A stretch of DNA of 64,000 bases, taken from the NCBI RefSeq assembly GCF_015864945.1, contig NZ_JADYWF010000001.1, positions 1,426,378 through 1,490,377 of the forward strand, given 5' to 3'. Source of the DNA: Salinibacterium sp. NG253. Its GTDB lineage: Bacteria; Actinomycetota; Actinomycetes; Actinomycetales; Microbacteriaceae. A program made the position numbers and the translations under genes. Of this stretch, positions 1 to 8,259 are shown piece after piece; within the stretch, counting starts at the first letter, position 1; the number at the start of each line of letters is the position of its first letter. The notes beneath the pieces were generated by a model. That model ran no database searches. It saw only the letters and a list, made by a program, of their open reading frames with translations, and was not told the DNA's origin.

Positions 1-98
1 TCCGTTTCGCCTTCGGACGTTGAGGCGGCGCAACCGCTCAACGCGATGAGGGCGGCGGTGGCCGCAGCGAAGGCTGCGAGGCGGGAACGGCGTGACAT
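1..98 (-). CDS. Siderophore ABC transporter substrate-binding lipoprotein (5' end only)
   Basis: Only the first 32 codons lie in the window; the gene runs off the left edge. The translation starts MSRRSRLAAF, continues through an alanine-rich hydrophobic stretch and reaches a lipobox (LSGC) with the lipidated Cys near residue 23, so this is an exported lipoprotein. An AGGAG-type ribosome site lies about 8 bases before the ATG at 98. It is the last gene of a same-strand cluster encoding an ATPase, two FecCD permeases and a siderophore-interacting protein, so the binding protein of that importer is the obvious identity. An iron box lies 32 bp upstream, so it may have its own promoter. The function rests on context, since the ligand-binding domain is outside the window. 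Confidence 0.75.
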   Translation of the reverse strand, partial: MSRRSRLAAFAAATAALIALSGCAASTSEGET

Positions 99-129
99 TG
101 ATCTCCTCGATCGAACGATAGGTACAGAG

Positions 130-148
130 TAAGGATAGGCTTACCTAA
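130..148. promoter_or_regulatory. DtxR/IdeR-type iron box
   Basis: TAAGGATAGGCTTACCTAA is a near-palindrome that closely fits the actinobacterial iron-box consensus TTAGGTTAGSCTAACCTAA. It lies between the transporter ATPase gene and the binding lipoprotein gene, 32 bp before the latter's start. An iron-loaded DtxR-family repressor would be expected to block transcription of the lipoprotein gene here. Confidence 0.8.
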
Positions 149-174
149 GCGAGTTGTGCAAGCGATAACGCACG

Positions 175-1050
175 CTAGCGACGTCCCAGCGGGATCACCA
201 TTGGCGAGCCAGAAACCGGATCGGCCATAATCTGAGCCTCGAGCCCGAACGCCTCGCGCATCCGCTCTGCCGTCACAACCTTGGCAGGCGTGCCCTCGGC
301 GATGATCTGCCCCTCGCCCATGAGGATCATGTGATCGGCATAGCGCGCGGCCAAGTTGAGTTCGTGCAACACCATCACGATGGTGGTGCCTCGCTCGCGA
401 TTGAGGGTGGCGAGCACGTCGAGCGCATCGAGCTGGTGGCGCACATCCAAGAAGGTGGTGGGTTCGTCGAGCAGCAGAATGTCGGGATCCTGGCTGAGCG
501 CCATCGCGATCCACACGCGTTGACGTTGCCCACCCGAGAGCTCCTCGAGCCGCCGCGATGCCAACTGAGCGGTGTCGGTCGCTTCAAGCGCGTGCTCGAC
601 AGCCGCCTCATCCGCCGCCGACCACTGCTGAAACCAACCCTGATGCGGGTAGCGCCCACGAGCCACGAGGTCGCGAACCGTGATGCCTTCCGGCGCAATC
701 GGCGACTGCGGCAAAATGCCCACAACTTGCGCAACCTCTTTCGATGCCATCGAGTGGATGTCGCGGCCGTCGAGCATCACGTGACCCGACGCCGGTCGCA
801 GCAACCGCGACAGCCCGCGCAGCAGTGTCGACTTGCCGCAGGCATTGGCTCCCACGATCACGGTCACCGTGCCGTCGGGGATCGTGACGCTCACGTTCGA
901 CACAATGTCGCGCCCACCATAGTTGAGGGTCACGTTGTCGGCGCGCAGATCGTGCGGTGGGCGCTGGGTCGCCACTTGAGCGTTCGCAGCCTGAGCGCTC
1001 GCGGCCTGGACTTTCGCGACGGCAGGCGGCTGATCGGGGCGCTGCTTCAC
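175..1050 (-). CDS. Iron-siderophore ABC transporter ATP-binding protein (FepC/FecE family)
   Basis: A 291-residue cytoplasmic ATPase that energises siderophore import. Visible motifs are Walker A (GANACGKST), the ABC signature (LSGGQRQR), Walker B (ILLLDEPTTFLD) and the H-loop (VLHELN), in the usual order for FepC-like proteins. I chose the GTG at 1050: it overlaps the TGA of the upstream permease as GTGA and has a GAAGGA ribosome site just upstream. A longer reading to 1089 would run 43 bp into the permease gene. It is the fourth gene of the cluster that starts with the siderophore-interacting protein. Confidence 0.93.
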   Translation of the reverse strand: MKQRPDQPPAVAKVQAASAQAANAQVATQRPPHDLRADNVTLNYGGRDIVSNVSVTIPDGTVTVIVGANACGKSTLLRGLSRLLRPASGHVMLDGRDIHSMASKEVAQVVGILPQSPIAPEGITVRDLVARGRYPHQGWFQQWSAADEAAVEHALEATDTAQLASRRLEELSGGQRQRVWIAMALSQDPDILLLDEPTTFLDVRHQLDALDVLATLNRERGTTIVMVLHELNLAARYADHMILMGEGQIIAEGTPAKVVTAERMREAFGLEAQIMADPVSGSPMVIPLGRR

Positions 1051-2039
1051 GATGCACGTCCTTCGCGGTTGGTGGTGGAGATAAGCCACAGCAGGTACGG
1101 GGCGCCCACGATGCCGGTGACGATTCCGGTAGGCACTTGGGTGCCGGTGGTGATGAAATGTTGGGCGACAAAGTCGGCGCCGAGAACGAGCACGATCGCG
1201 ACGAGAGCGCTGGGTACGAGCGCGAGGCCTCCCCCGCGCACCAGGCGTCGCGCGATTGGTGCGGAAACGAACGCGACAAACGCGAGCGGTCCTACTAGGG
1301 CGGTCGCGATCGCGACGAGAGCTACCGCGACGACGATGAGGGCGAGCCGCGAGCGTTGCACGGAGACCCCAAGACCTGCAGCAAGATCATCGCCGAGCTG
1401 GAGCATCCGCAGCTTCGATGCCAGCAGGAAGACCGCGGGCAGCAGGATGACGAGGCTGACAGCCATGATGAGGATGTCGTGCCAGCTGGCTCCGCCGAGC
1501 CCGCCGACCATCCACACGAGAGCTTGTTGCGCGTCGCGCACGTCGCCGCGGGTGATGAGGTAGCCGAGCACAGATTGTGCCATGAAGGCGATGCCGACGC
1601 CAATGAGCACGAAGCGCATGCCGTTCATGCCCGAGCGCCACGAGAGCAGGTAGATCGTGAACGCCACAAGCAGCGCGCCGCCGAGCGCGGAGAGTGACAC
1701 AACGAGTCCGGTGGCTCCGAAGACGAGCAGGCTGAGCACGGCGGCGACACTCGCTCCCCCACTGATGCCGATGATGTCAGGGCTAGCAAGTGGGTTGCGC
1801 AGCAGGCTCTGGAACAGGGCACCAGCGAGGCCGAACCCGACAGCAACCAGCACGGCAAGAAGCACTCGCGGCAGCCGCAACTTGAAGACAATGAACTGGT
1901 CGGATGAGGTGCCGCCGCCAAATAACGTCGCGATCAGGTTGGGCAGAGTGAGGGTATATGCCCCGACCGCAATACTGACAAGAACGAGCGCGAGACCAAG
2001 CGCCGCGAGGACGATCGAGACGCGCCACGTGCGGGTCAT
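1047..2039 (-). CDS. FecCD-family siderophore ABC transporter permease (second subunit)
   Basis: A 330-residue polytopic membrane protein of the FecCD (BtuC-like) family, which forms half of the inner-membrane channel for iron-siderophores. The family stretch LRLPRVLLAVLVAVGFGLAG near residue 53, followed by LRNPLASPDIIGISGGAS, is diagnostic. The protein has about nine to ten hydrophobic segments. The start codon overlaps the stop of the previous permease gene by 4 bp (ATGA), and its own stop overlaps the GTG of the ATPase gene, so the three are translationally coupled. Confidence 0.93.
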   Translation of the reverse strand: MTRTWRVSIVLAALGLALVLVSIAVGAYTLTLPNLIATLFGGGTSSDQFIVFKLRLPRVLLAVLVAVGFGLAGALFQSLLRNPLASPDIIGISGGASVAAVLSLLVFGATGLVVSLSALGGALLVAFTIYLLSWRSGMNGMRFVLIGVGIAFMAQSVLGYLITRGDVRDAQQALVWMVGGLGGASWHDILIMAVSLVILLPAVFLLASKLRMLQLGDDLAAGLGVSVQRSRLALIVVAVALVAIATALVGPLAFVAFVSAPIARRLVRGGGLALVPSALVAIVLVLGADFVAQHFITTGTQVPTGIVTGIVGAPYLLWLISTTNREGRAS

Positions 2040-3073
2040 AGCCCGGCCAGCTTCACTCGGCGCACGAGGGCGATCATGACGGGCGCACCGATAATGGCGA
2101 CGACGAGGCCCGCTTCGAGCTCGGACGGTGCGACCACGAGGCGGCCCACGATGTCGGCGACCAACAGGAGACTCGGGCCGACGACGGCGGAGACAGCAAT
2201 AATCCAGCGGTAGTCAGGGCCCGTGAATGGGCGCACGATGTGGGGCACAACGAGACCGACAAAGACGATGGGGCCGGCAAGCGCGGTGGCGGATCCGCAG
2301 AGCAGAACGACAGCTCCGGCTGCGACCGCACGAGCAACGTAGACCCGCTGGCCGAGGCCGCGAGCGAGGTCGTCTCCGAGGGCAACAAGGTTGAGCATCC
2401 GGCCCGAAATAATCGCGAGGAGCGCACCCGCCACAACGAACCCTATTGTGAGGCGCACGGCCTCAAGCTCGCGGCTAGCGAGCGACCCCACCGACCAGAA
2501 CCGGAAAGTGTTGAGAGTGTCGGTGTCGGAGATGAGCACGAGGGAAATGACGGAGGTGATACCAGCGGTGACCGCTGTTCCGGCAAGCACGAGTTTGACC
2601 GGAGTGGCACCTTCGCGCCCCAGTGAACCGATTGCGTAGACAATGCTTGCCGCTGCAGCTGCCCCCGCGAAGGCGAACCAGATGTAGCCCGTGGGGTTGG
2701 TGATCGACAGCACGCTGATCGCGAAGACAACCGCGAGCGAGGCGCCCGCGTTGACGCCGAGGAGGCCGGGGTCGGCGAGCGGGTTGCGGGTCACCCCCTG
2801 CATGACCGCTCCGGCGACGCCGAGGGAGAGGCCTGCGAGAAGACCAACAATGGTGCGAGGTAACCGCAGTTCACGGATCACCAGTTGGTCGTTGTTGCCC
2901 ACCTCGGGGTCGAAGAGTGCTTGCCAAATTTGCGAAAACTCAACGCCGCGAGCGCCGAGCGCGAGACTCAGCACAAGCACAATCGCGAGCAAACCGAAGG
3001 CCGAGCCGAGAGCGATCCAGCGCTGGGTGCGGAGGCTCAGTCGTGCGCGCGAAGCCGAGGCGGTCTGGGTCAT
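2036..3073 (-). CDS. FecCD-family siderophore ABC transporter permease (first subunit)
   Basis: A 345-residue membrane permease paralogous to the next gene. It carries the same FecCD signatures (IRELRLPRTIVGLLAGLSLG, then TRNPLADPGLLGVNAGAS). With its partner it should form a heterodimeric channel served by the downstream ATPase and binding lipoprotein. A positively charged N-terminus precedes the first membrane segment. The gene starts 21 bp after the siderophore-interacting protein gene and overlaps the second permease by 4 bp. Nothing in the sequence tells which siderophore is used. Confidence 0.93.
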   Translation of the reverse strand: MTQTASASRARLSLRTQRWIALGSAFGLLAIVLVLSLALGARGVEFSQIWQALFDPEVGNNDQLVIRELRLPRTIVGLLAGLSLGVAGAVMQGVTRNPLADPGLLGVNAGASLAVVFAISVLSITNPTGYIWFAFAGAAAAASIVYAIGSLGREGATPVKLVLAGTAVTAGITSVISLVLISDTDTLNTFRFWSVGSLASRELEAVRLTIGFVVAGALLAIISGRMLNLVALGDDLARGLGQRVYVARAVAAGAVVLLCGSATALAGPIVFVGLVVPHIVRPFTGPDYRWIIAVSAVVGPSLLLVADIVGRLVVAPSELEAGLVVAIIGAPVMIALVRRVKLAGL

Positions 3074-3094
3074 AGTCGGGGGTGGTGGTGCGAG

Positions 3095-4048
3095 CTACTG
3101 CGCTTCGGACTTGCCAAGACGCCAGTACCCCATGAACGCAACCTGCTTGCGGTCAACACCGGTCTCGCTCACAAGAAAGCGGCGCAAGAGTTTGATGGTG
3201 CAGGCTTCGGCGGCAAGCCACGCATAGAAATGCTTTCCGGATGCCTCACCCGGCGAATCCCAGAGAAGTTCGGTGTCGACATCGATATCCCCGAGCAGTT
3301 GAGGTGTCGGGGCGAGTGCGGGTAACACGAGTGACGCGTTGGCTTTCGTCCACGCCCGAACGGCGGGGTCGAGCGCGGAGCCTGCGGGCTGCTCGCCGCG
3401 CGGAAGCCACGTGACGTGGCAGTTACTCGTGAGGTTCAGGGGAGGCTGGTCTGCGGCATCCGGGATCTCGATAAAGGCGTGAGCCTGCACGCTGGGGTCG
3501 AGGCGTTCAAGGATGTTGCAGATGGCGGGCGCTGACGTTTCATCGCCGGCCAGAAGCACAGTGCGGGCGGGGCCGGGGTGCCAGTCGATGCCGATACCCG
3601 AATGGATGCTCGCCGCGTCGGGCCCGACGATGATGACCTCGTCACCGGCAACCGCGCTGGCGAGCCACTGCCCAGCGGGGCCGTTGGCGCCGTGGAAGAC
3701 CATGTCGACATCGATCTCGCGGAGCTCGGGACGCACGGCACGGATCGTGTAAGTGCGAAACGGGTTGCGAGCCTCGTCGGGCAGCGCACGCCACCGGGCG
3801 TACCAGGTGCCCTCGGCGATGGTCTGCGGATCGTTCGCGCCGATGTCGCTCAGGCCAACGCCCGGCAGCGGAAAAACGATCTTGATTCGCTGGTCGAAAC
3901 CATCAGTGCCGAAGGTCTCGAACTCGGCACCGGTGAAAGTAACGCGCCTGAAGTGAGGCGACAGTTCGCGGATGCTTTCCACGCGTGCGGCAAATGGTCG
4001 ATAGCCCGGGCGGGCATCCTTTGCAGTCTCGCGCTCCAAGGTAAGCAT
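3095..4048 (-). CDS. Siderophore-interacting protein (FAD-binding ferric-siderophore reductase family)
   Basis: A 317-residue protein of the ViuB/SIP family, flavin proteins that reduce ferric siderophores in the cytoplasm to release iron. The N-terminal FAD-binding barrel shows LSPHFRRVTFTG and later RTYTIRAV, the flavin-contacting RxYT motif. The C-terminal half has the NAD(P)H-binding region (VLLAGDETSAPAICNILE) and ends with the typical YWRLGKSEAQ. It is the first gene of the uptake operon. An iron box lies 4 bp upstream of the ATG, and a -10-like CATACT inside that box is about 6 bases from the start, suggesting a leaderless transcript under direct iron repression. Confidence 0.92.
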   Translation of the reverse strand: MLTLERETAKDARPGYRPFAARVESIRELSPHFRRVTFTGAEFETFGTDGFDQRIKIVFPLPGVGLSDIGANDPQTIAEGTWYARWRALPDEARNPFRTYTIRAVRPELREIDVDMVFHGANGPAGQWLASAVAGDEVIIVGPDAASIHSGIGIDWHPGPARTVLLAGDETSAPAICNILERLDPSVQAHAFIEIPDAADQPPLNLTSNCHVTWLPRGEQPAGSALDPAVRAWTKANASLVLPALAPTPQLLGDIDVDTELLWDSPGEASGKHFYAWLAAEACTIKLLRRFLVSETGVDRKQVAFMGYWRLGKSEAQ

Positions 4049-4051
4049 TGC

Positions 4052-4070
4052 CTAAGTATGGCATACCTAA
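4052..4070. promoter_or_regulatory. DtxR/IdeR-type iron box at the operon start
   Basis: CTAAGTATGGCATACCTAA (minus strand TTAGGTATGCCATACTTAG) is a good half-symmetric match to the actinobacterial iron box. It sits immediately before the start codon of the siderophore-interacting protein gene. On the minus strand it contains CATACT, a plausible -10 element spaced for a leaderless mRNA, so repressor binding would directly occlude RNA polymerase. Confidence 0.78.
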
Positions 4071-4145
4071 CCTGAAGCGAAAAGGGTCGGTTTGCGCGCG
4101 CTCGGTGCCCCGTTACGGGCTTGTGGGCGTTTCTGCCCCTCGCTG

Positions 4146-4652
4146 CTAGCGAGCGTTCGGCTGAGCTTCGCGACGCTTCTGCAGGCGGCGATCGCGCTTG
4201 CTTCGAGAAAGCGGAAACTTCGCGTCGAGGTGCGGATCCAGATAGAGCCGCTGGAGCGCAAAAAGAATGAGCACTCCACCGCCCCAATAGGCCGGAATGA
4301 TCACCGAGCCCAGCTGGCCGTTCGTTGCACCGAGCAGCGTGATCACGACACCAACGCCGATGAAAAGATAGCGCCATCCGCCATGGGTCCTGTCGCGCGC
4401 AGACTGTTGGTCATTCGTCCGCGATTCGAACGAGTCAACGCGGCCATTGAGCTCATCGCTCTCAATCGTCGCGAAGAGATCGCGAACCGGGACCCCGAGT
4501 GCATCCGCAACCAGCGACAGCGTCTCTAAGCTCGCGTCGCTTCCGGCTTCTAGTCGCTGGATGGTTCTGATGCCAACCCTGCAGGCATCAGCCAGTTTCT
4601 CTTGGGTCCATCCCCGCTCTCGGCGGAGTTCCACAATCCGTGTTTCGTTCAT
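4146..4652 (-). CDS. XRE-family HTH regulator with C-terminal two-helix membrane domain
   Basis: 168 residues. Residues 5-60 form a Cro/C1-type helix-turn-helix (ELRRERGWTQEKLADACRVG, then RTIQRLEAG). After a linker there are two hydrophobic helices (residues about 95-135) of the kind seen in 2TM-domain proteins, then a basic tail rich in Lys and Arg. It is probably a membrane-tethered DNA-binding protein. It stands alone on its strand between the iron operon and the DUF2202 gene. No target can be read from the sequence. Confidence 0.85.
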   Translation of the reverse strand: MNETRIVELRRERGWTQEKLADACRVGIRTIQRLEAGSDASLETLSLVADALGVPVRDLFATIESDELNGRVDSFESRTNDQQSARDRTHGGWRYLFIGVGVVITLLGATNGQLGSVIIPAYWGGGVLILFALQRLYLDPHLDAKFPLSRSKRDRRLQKRREAQPNAR

Positions 4653-4869
4653 GTGGCCAATACTCCACGAACTGACGGATGCTCGCTACGTCAGCCACCC
4701 GCCAATGATCCGCCACGGACACGCCAACCAGCCGCCAGCACACCGCCGGCTTGGCGACAGCGGGCTACCACCGCAAAAAATCAGGCTCGAAGACACTGAT
4801 TATGCGCAATCGCACAGTCCAGAGGCACCCATTTGGGCGACCCTGGACTTCAGCTGGAGCGGCAGGTGA

Positions 4870-5556
4870 CTAGCCACCGAACGCAGCCAGGTGCTTTTCG
4901 GATGCCGCGAGCAATCGTTCGTAGACGGCGATAACGGCGGGGGCGGTGGCATCGTCAGCGGCCGCGGCGAGGTCGCGAATGTCCGTCTCCTCTACGGTGC
5001 GAGCCGCTTCGTAGGCGTCATCTCGACTCTGTGAACCTTGGGCGAGCAGCGAGTCGTAGAGATCCTGCATGCTCTCCGAGGCGAATTCGCCGATGGGTTG
5101 TCCGACTGTGGGATCGGCCAGGTCATAGCGTTCAAGGAGGGTCTGTACTGCCGAGAGGTGGTTGCTCTCAGAGTTCGAGATTCGGTCGAAAACGTTGTCC
5201 CCGTACAGGTCGCCGAACGCGATGTAGAGATCGTGGGCTACTTTTTCTTCCTCAGCCATCAGCGAGAGCGTCGCTTCTTGTTCGCTCGTGAGCGTTCCGC
5301 TGTCGAGGGTGCTTTCGCCCATCTCTTCTCCGTCGGCTCCGTGGCCATTCTGGCCGCCACGTTCCGATCGCGACGAGTTCGCGTCTTCACCCATAGTGCG
5401 ATCTGACCGTTCCAGAGAGTGGCTGCTTTGACCAGACCCCGCGGATGTCGCGACACGGCCCATTTTCGTGCCGACAGCAAAACTGGCGCCGGCTACGAGA
5501 GTGACGGCGAGTACGCCGCCGATGATCGAGGTGGTGATGATGGTTGCCTTGCGCAT
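4870..5556 (-). CDS. Exported ferritin-like DUF2202 protein
   Basis: 228 residues. An N-terminal membrane or signal segment (ITTSIIGGVLAVTLVAGASF) is followed by a Ser/Glu/Gly-rich linker to about residue 85. A DUF2202 domain then begins at LSLMAEEEKVAHDLYIAF. The domain has the ferritin-like pattern of Glu and His in helices (EEEKVAHD; SNSESNHLSAVQTLL; ASEKHLAAF), consistent with a di-metal four-helix bundle. The true activity of DUF2202 proteins is unknown to me. The ATG at 5556 has an AGGAGC ribosome site. A divergent two-component system starts 119 bp away and may control it. Confidence 0.85.
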   Translation of the reverse strand: MRKATIITTSIIGGVLAVTLVAGASFAVGTKMGRVATSAGSGQSSHSLERSDRTMGEDANSSRSERGGQNGHGADGEEMGESTLDSGTLTSEQEATLSLMAEEEKVAHDLYIAFGDLYGDNVFDRISNSESNHLSAVQTLLERYDLADPTVGQPIGEFASESMQDLYDSLLAQGSQSRDDAYEAARTVEETDIRDLAAAADDATAPAVIAVYERLLAASEKHLAAFGG

Positions 5557-5573
5557 GTGGTGCTCCTGTTCCT

Positions 5574-5589
5574 TGTGTATAGGTACACA
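5574..5589. promoter_or_regulatory. Inverted repeat in the DUF2202 / response-regulator divergent promoter
   Basis: TGTGTA-TAGG-TACACA has perfect 6-bp arms and lies 18 bp before the DUF2202 start codon. It overlaps where that gene's -10 region and 5' end would fall. It is a candidate operator for the adjacent OmpR-type regulator; this is inference from position and symmetry. Confidence 0.4.
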
Positions 5590-5674
5590 GTGCGCTCACG
5601 ATGTGCAGGTCACGATGCGGTCGTGTGGAGATGGTGTGGAGACTGCATTTTCGCGTCGTGGAATAAGGTGAGGT

Positions 5675-6367
5675 ATGCCAACTGTGCTGGTCGTCGAAGA
5701 TGAGCGGGACATCCGCGAGGTGCTCCGCCGCTATCTTGAACGCGCCGGATTTTCGGTGCTCACGACAGGCTCGGGTGCCGAAGCGCTCAAGTTGTTTGCC
5801 TCAGCAGATCTCGTGCTGCTCGATCTCGGACTGCCCGACATTGAGGGCACCGACCTGCTTCGTGAGATTAAGGCTCTCGGCACTCTGCCCGTGATTGTCT
5901 TGACCGCTCGAAGCAGCACCGAGGAACGCATCCGCGGCTTGGAGCTCGGGGCCGATGACTATGTCACGAAACCTTTCAGCCCCCATGAAGTTGTTTTGCG
6001 CGTTCAGGCGGTGCTGAACCGCCGCGGTGGCTCGAGTGATGACAACGACATTGCTACCTACGGCGGCAACCGACTACGAATTGATGAAGACTCCCACCGA
6101 GTCTGGTTGGATGACGTGGAACTCGATCTGACTCCCACCGAGTGGGGGCTGTTGTCTGCCATCGCCGCAGCCGCTGGCCGAGTCTATTCACGCTACGAGT
6201 TGGTGAATCGGGTGCGTGGCTACGAATACGAAGGCTACGAACGCACCATCGATTCCCACATTAAGAACCTTCGCCGCAAGCTTGGAGCTGACGGGGCACA
6301 GGTCGTCGAAACCGTGCTCGGTGTTGGTTATCGTTTGGGGTTCACTCGGGATGAGGCGCGACGATGA
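5675..6367 (+). CDS. OmpR/PhoB-family response regulator
   Basis: 230 residues. The receiver domain (residues 3-115) shows the acidic pair VVEDE, the phosphoacceptor Asp near residue 49 (LVLLDLGLPD), the conserved Thr (VIVLTAR) and Lys (DYVTKPF). The winged-helix DNA-binding domain runs from about 130 to 222 (DLTPTEWGLL; RTIDSHIKNLRRKLG; VETVLGVGYRL). It is followed with a 4-bp overlap by its sensor kinase. The divergent DUF2202 gene is the most likely local target. Confidence 0.95.
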   Translation: MPTVLVVEDERDIREVLRRYLERAGFSVLTTGSGAEALKLFASADLVLLDLGLPDIEGTDLLREIKALGTLPVIVLTARSSTEERIRGLELGADDYVTKPFSPHEVVLRVQAVLNRRGGSSDDNDIATYGGNRLRIDEDSHRVWLDDVELDLTPTEWGLLSAIAAAAGRVYSRYELVNRVRGYEYEGYERTIDSHIKNLRRKLGADGAQVVETVLGVGYRLGFTRDEARR

Positions 6368-7728
6368 CCCGCGGCTCCGGTCTTAATCTCTTGGGACTCG
6401 GCGCCCTCGGCACTCGCATTCTCCTCGCCTTCGTCGCGGTTGCCATCTCCACCGTGCTGGTACTGGCGGCCGCAGCCCTCATCGGGGTCGACCGCGGAGT
6501 GCAAGCCGGCGAACAGGCCGATCGGCAAGAGGTCGCTGACTCCATCGCCACTACTGCCGCCGAGGCGTACCAGCGTGCGGGAAGCTGGGATGACGCCGAC
6601 CTCGCTCGCGCCGTGCGAATCGGCGAAGCGGCATCCGCTCGCCTCGTGATTCTGGATGCGGCCGGAACGACGGTGATCTCGAGCGGAGTTCCCAATGAGA
6701 ATTCGCTCGGAAGCGGCGGTGTACTTGGCTCTTCTGCCAGCGTCGCCGACATCACCGTTGATGGCGCATCGGTGGGTACTGTGCGCGTGGCGCTCTCCGC
6801 TACGACCTCGTCTAGCGTGCTCGATATAGCGTGGAAATGGATTGTGATTGCCGGACTAGTGGCCCTCGTTATCGCGTTCGCAGCCAGCTGGCTCGTCACG
6901 CGGTTTCTTGTCGGCCCGCTCCACACAGTGACGGATGCCGCACGCGCGTTTACCGCAGGCAACCGCACGTCGCGGGTCGCCGGCAACGCTCCGGGGGAGC
7001 TCGGAGAACTCGGCGCCGCGTTCAACGGGATGGCGGATGAAGTCGCGCGCTCGGAACGGGATCGTCGCAATCTCACCGCCGATGTCGCCCACGAATTGCG
7101 GACTCCCCTTGCTGCGCTCCAAGCGGGCCTCGAAGAACTTCGCGACGGGTTGATTGCCCCCGATGCTGAACGACTTGCTGCGCTGCACGATCAATCGCTC
7201 AGGCTCGGACGCATCGTTGCAGACCTTGCCGAGTTATCTGCCGCCGAAACCGCCGGGGCTCTGCCCCGCGAGAGCCGGGTGGATCTGGCTCAGATTTCCC
7301 AAGAAGAGTTGGCTCTGCATGACGCCCGACTTCGAGCGGCCGGGCTTCACATCATCACCGATCTGTCCGAGCCAGTGTTCGTGCAGGGCGATGCCGACCG
7401 ACTTCATCAGGCGATCGGCAACGTTATTGCCAATGCTGTTCGCTATTGCCGCGACGACGACTCACTGATGGTTGCGCTGGCGGTGCAGGGCGACGAGGCG
7501 GTACTCACGATTTCTGACACCGGCCCCGGCATCCCCGTGGACGATCTGCCCTACGTTTTCGACCGGCTCTGGCGAGGCACCGCAGCCCGGGACATTTCCG
7601 GTTCCGGTATCGGCCTCGCGGTCGTGCGCGAGGTTGTCGCACAGCACGGAGGCAGCGCAGAAGTCGAGTCTGCTGTCGGAGAAGGAACCCGGATCATCAT
7701 CCGGCTCCCCCTCGCACGCTCAATCTGA
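6364..7728 (+). CDS. Membrane sensor histidine kinase (HAMP-HisKA-HATPase)
   Basis: 454 residues. Two membrane helices (about 15-40 and 155-180) bracket an extracytoplasmic sensor region of about 115 residues. A HAMP linker follows, then the HisKA phosphoacceptor motif DVAHELRTPLAAL near residue 240. The HATPase core has the N-box (NVIANAVRYC), G1 (ISDTGPGIP) and G2 (GSGIGLAVVREVV). The ATG overlaps the response regulator stop by 4 bp, so the two proteins form one two-component system. The signal is unknown. Confidence 0.95.
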   Translation: MTRGSGLNLLGLGALGTRILLAFVAVAISTVLVLAAAALIGVDRGVQAGEQADRQEVADSIATTAAEAYQRAGSWDDADLARAVRIGEAASARLVILDAAGTTVISSGVPNENSLGSGGVLGSSASVADITVDGASVGTVRVALSATTSSSVLDIAWKWIVIAGLVALVIAFAASWLVTRFLVGPLHTVTDAARAFTAGNRTSRVAGNAPGELGELGAAFNGMADEVARSERDRRNLTADVAHELRTPLAALQAGLEELRDGLIAPDAERLAALHDQSLRLGRIVADLAELSAAETAGALPRESRVDLAQISQEELALHDARLRAAGLHIITDLSEPVFVQGDADRLHQAIGNVIANAVRYCRDDDSLMVALAVQGDEAVLTISDTGPGIPVDDLPYVFDRLWRGTAARDISGSGIGLAVVREVVAQHGGSAEVESAVGEGTRIIIRLPLARSI

Positions 7729-7745
7729 ACACGCTCAATCTGAAC
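7716..7745 (+). repeat. 15-bp tandem duplication across the kinase stop codon
   Basis: ACGCTCAATCTGAAC occurs twice head to tail. The first copy contains the last codons and the TGA of the sensor kinase; the second lies just beyond. It looks like a recent slippage duplication without effect on the protein. Confidence 0.8.
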
Positions 7746-7772
7746 AAAACCCAGCAGAAGTCAGCCGCCGAA

Positions 7773-8165
7773 TTAGGCCGAAGGTGCTTCGGCCAGTTGC
7801 CGTCGGTAGCGCGGGCGATGGCTCTGCACTCCAGCGGGAATCAACCGCGCAGGAAAGCGAATCAGCCGTGCCAAAAATACAATCGAAGTCAACGGAACAA
7901 GAGACAGCGCGCTCGCCGACGAGCCGTCGCGTCGAATCCGGACATCCTGCACCGACATCTCACTCGACGTGACGACCTCGAGGGAAGGCCGGTCCGCAAA
8001 TAGGGTGTCGAGCAAAACGAGTTCGGAGGCCGTAACCAATCGGGAGCCGCTCTCACTCGCGCTGCGGGCACGGCCGCGTGCACTACCCCGGGCGCTGGCA
8101 CTGGAGCTGGCCCATCGCGGGGCGACGACCGTGTGGGATAGAGCAGTGCGGATTGTGTATGGCAA
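7773..8165 (-). CDS. Possible small hypothetical protein
   Basis: This is the only open frame in the roughly 530-bp stretch between the sensor kinase and recQ that shows some coding character. It gives about 130 residues from a TTG at 8165 that has an AGAGG ribosome-site match 7 bases upstream. The N-terminal third is rich in Ser, Ala and Arg. The middle (LVTASELVLLDTLFADRP) looks protein-like, and a hydrophobic stretch near residue 95 (LVPLTSIVFLARLI) could insert in a membrane. I recognise no family. It may instead be a decayed gene or chance. Confidence 0.3.
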   Translation of the reverse strand: MPYTIRTALSHTVVAPRWASSSASARGSARGRARSASESGSRLVTASELVLLDTLFADRPSLEVVTSSEMSVQDVRIRRDGSSASALSLVPLTSIVFLARLIRFPARLIPAGVQSHRPRYRRQLAEAPSA

Positions 8166-8222
8166 AGCGTTTCCTCTGTACAAGTGTTATTAACGTTCTT
8201 GCCTGTTAACACTGCACTTGAG

Positions 8223-8239
8223 TGCCGTTCATGACGGCA
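8223..8239. terminator. Short hairpin downstream of recQ
   Basis: TGCCGT-TCATG-ACGGCA forms a 6-bp stem with a 5-nt loop, 21 bp past the recQ stop. There is no run of T after it on the minus strand, so its role as a terminator is uncertain. Confidence 0.3.
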
Positions 8240-8259
8240 TTCGCAAAATCAGACCACAA

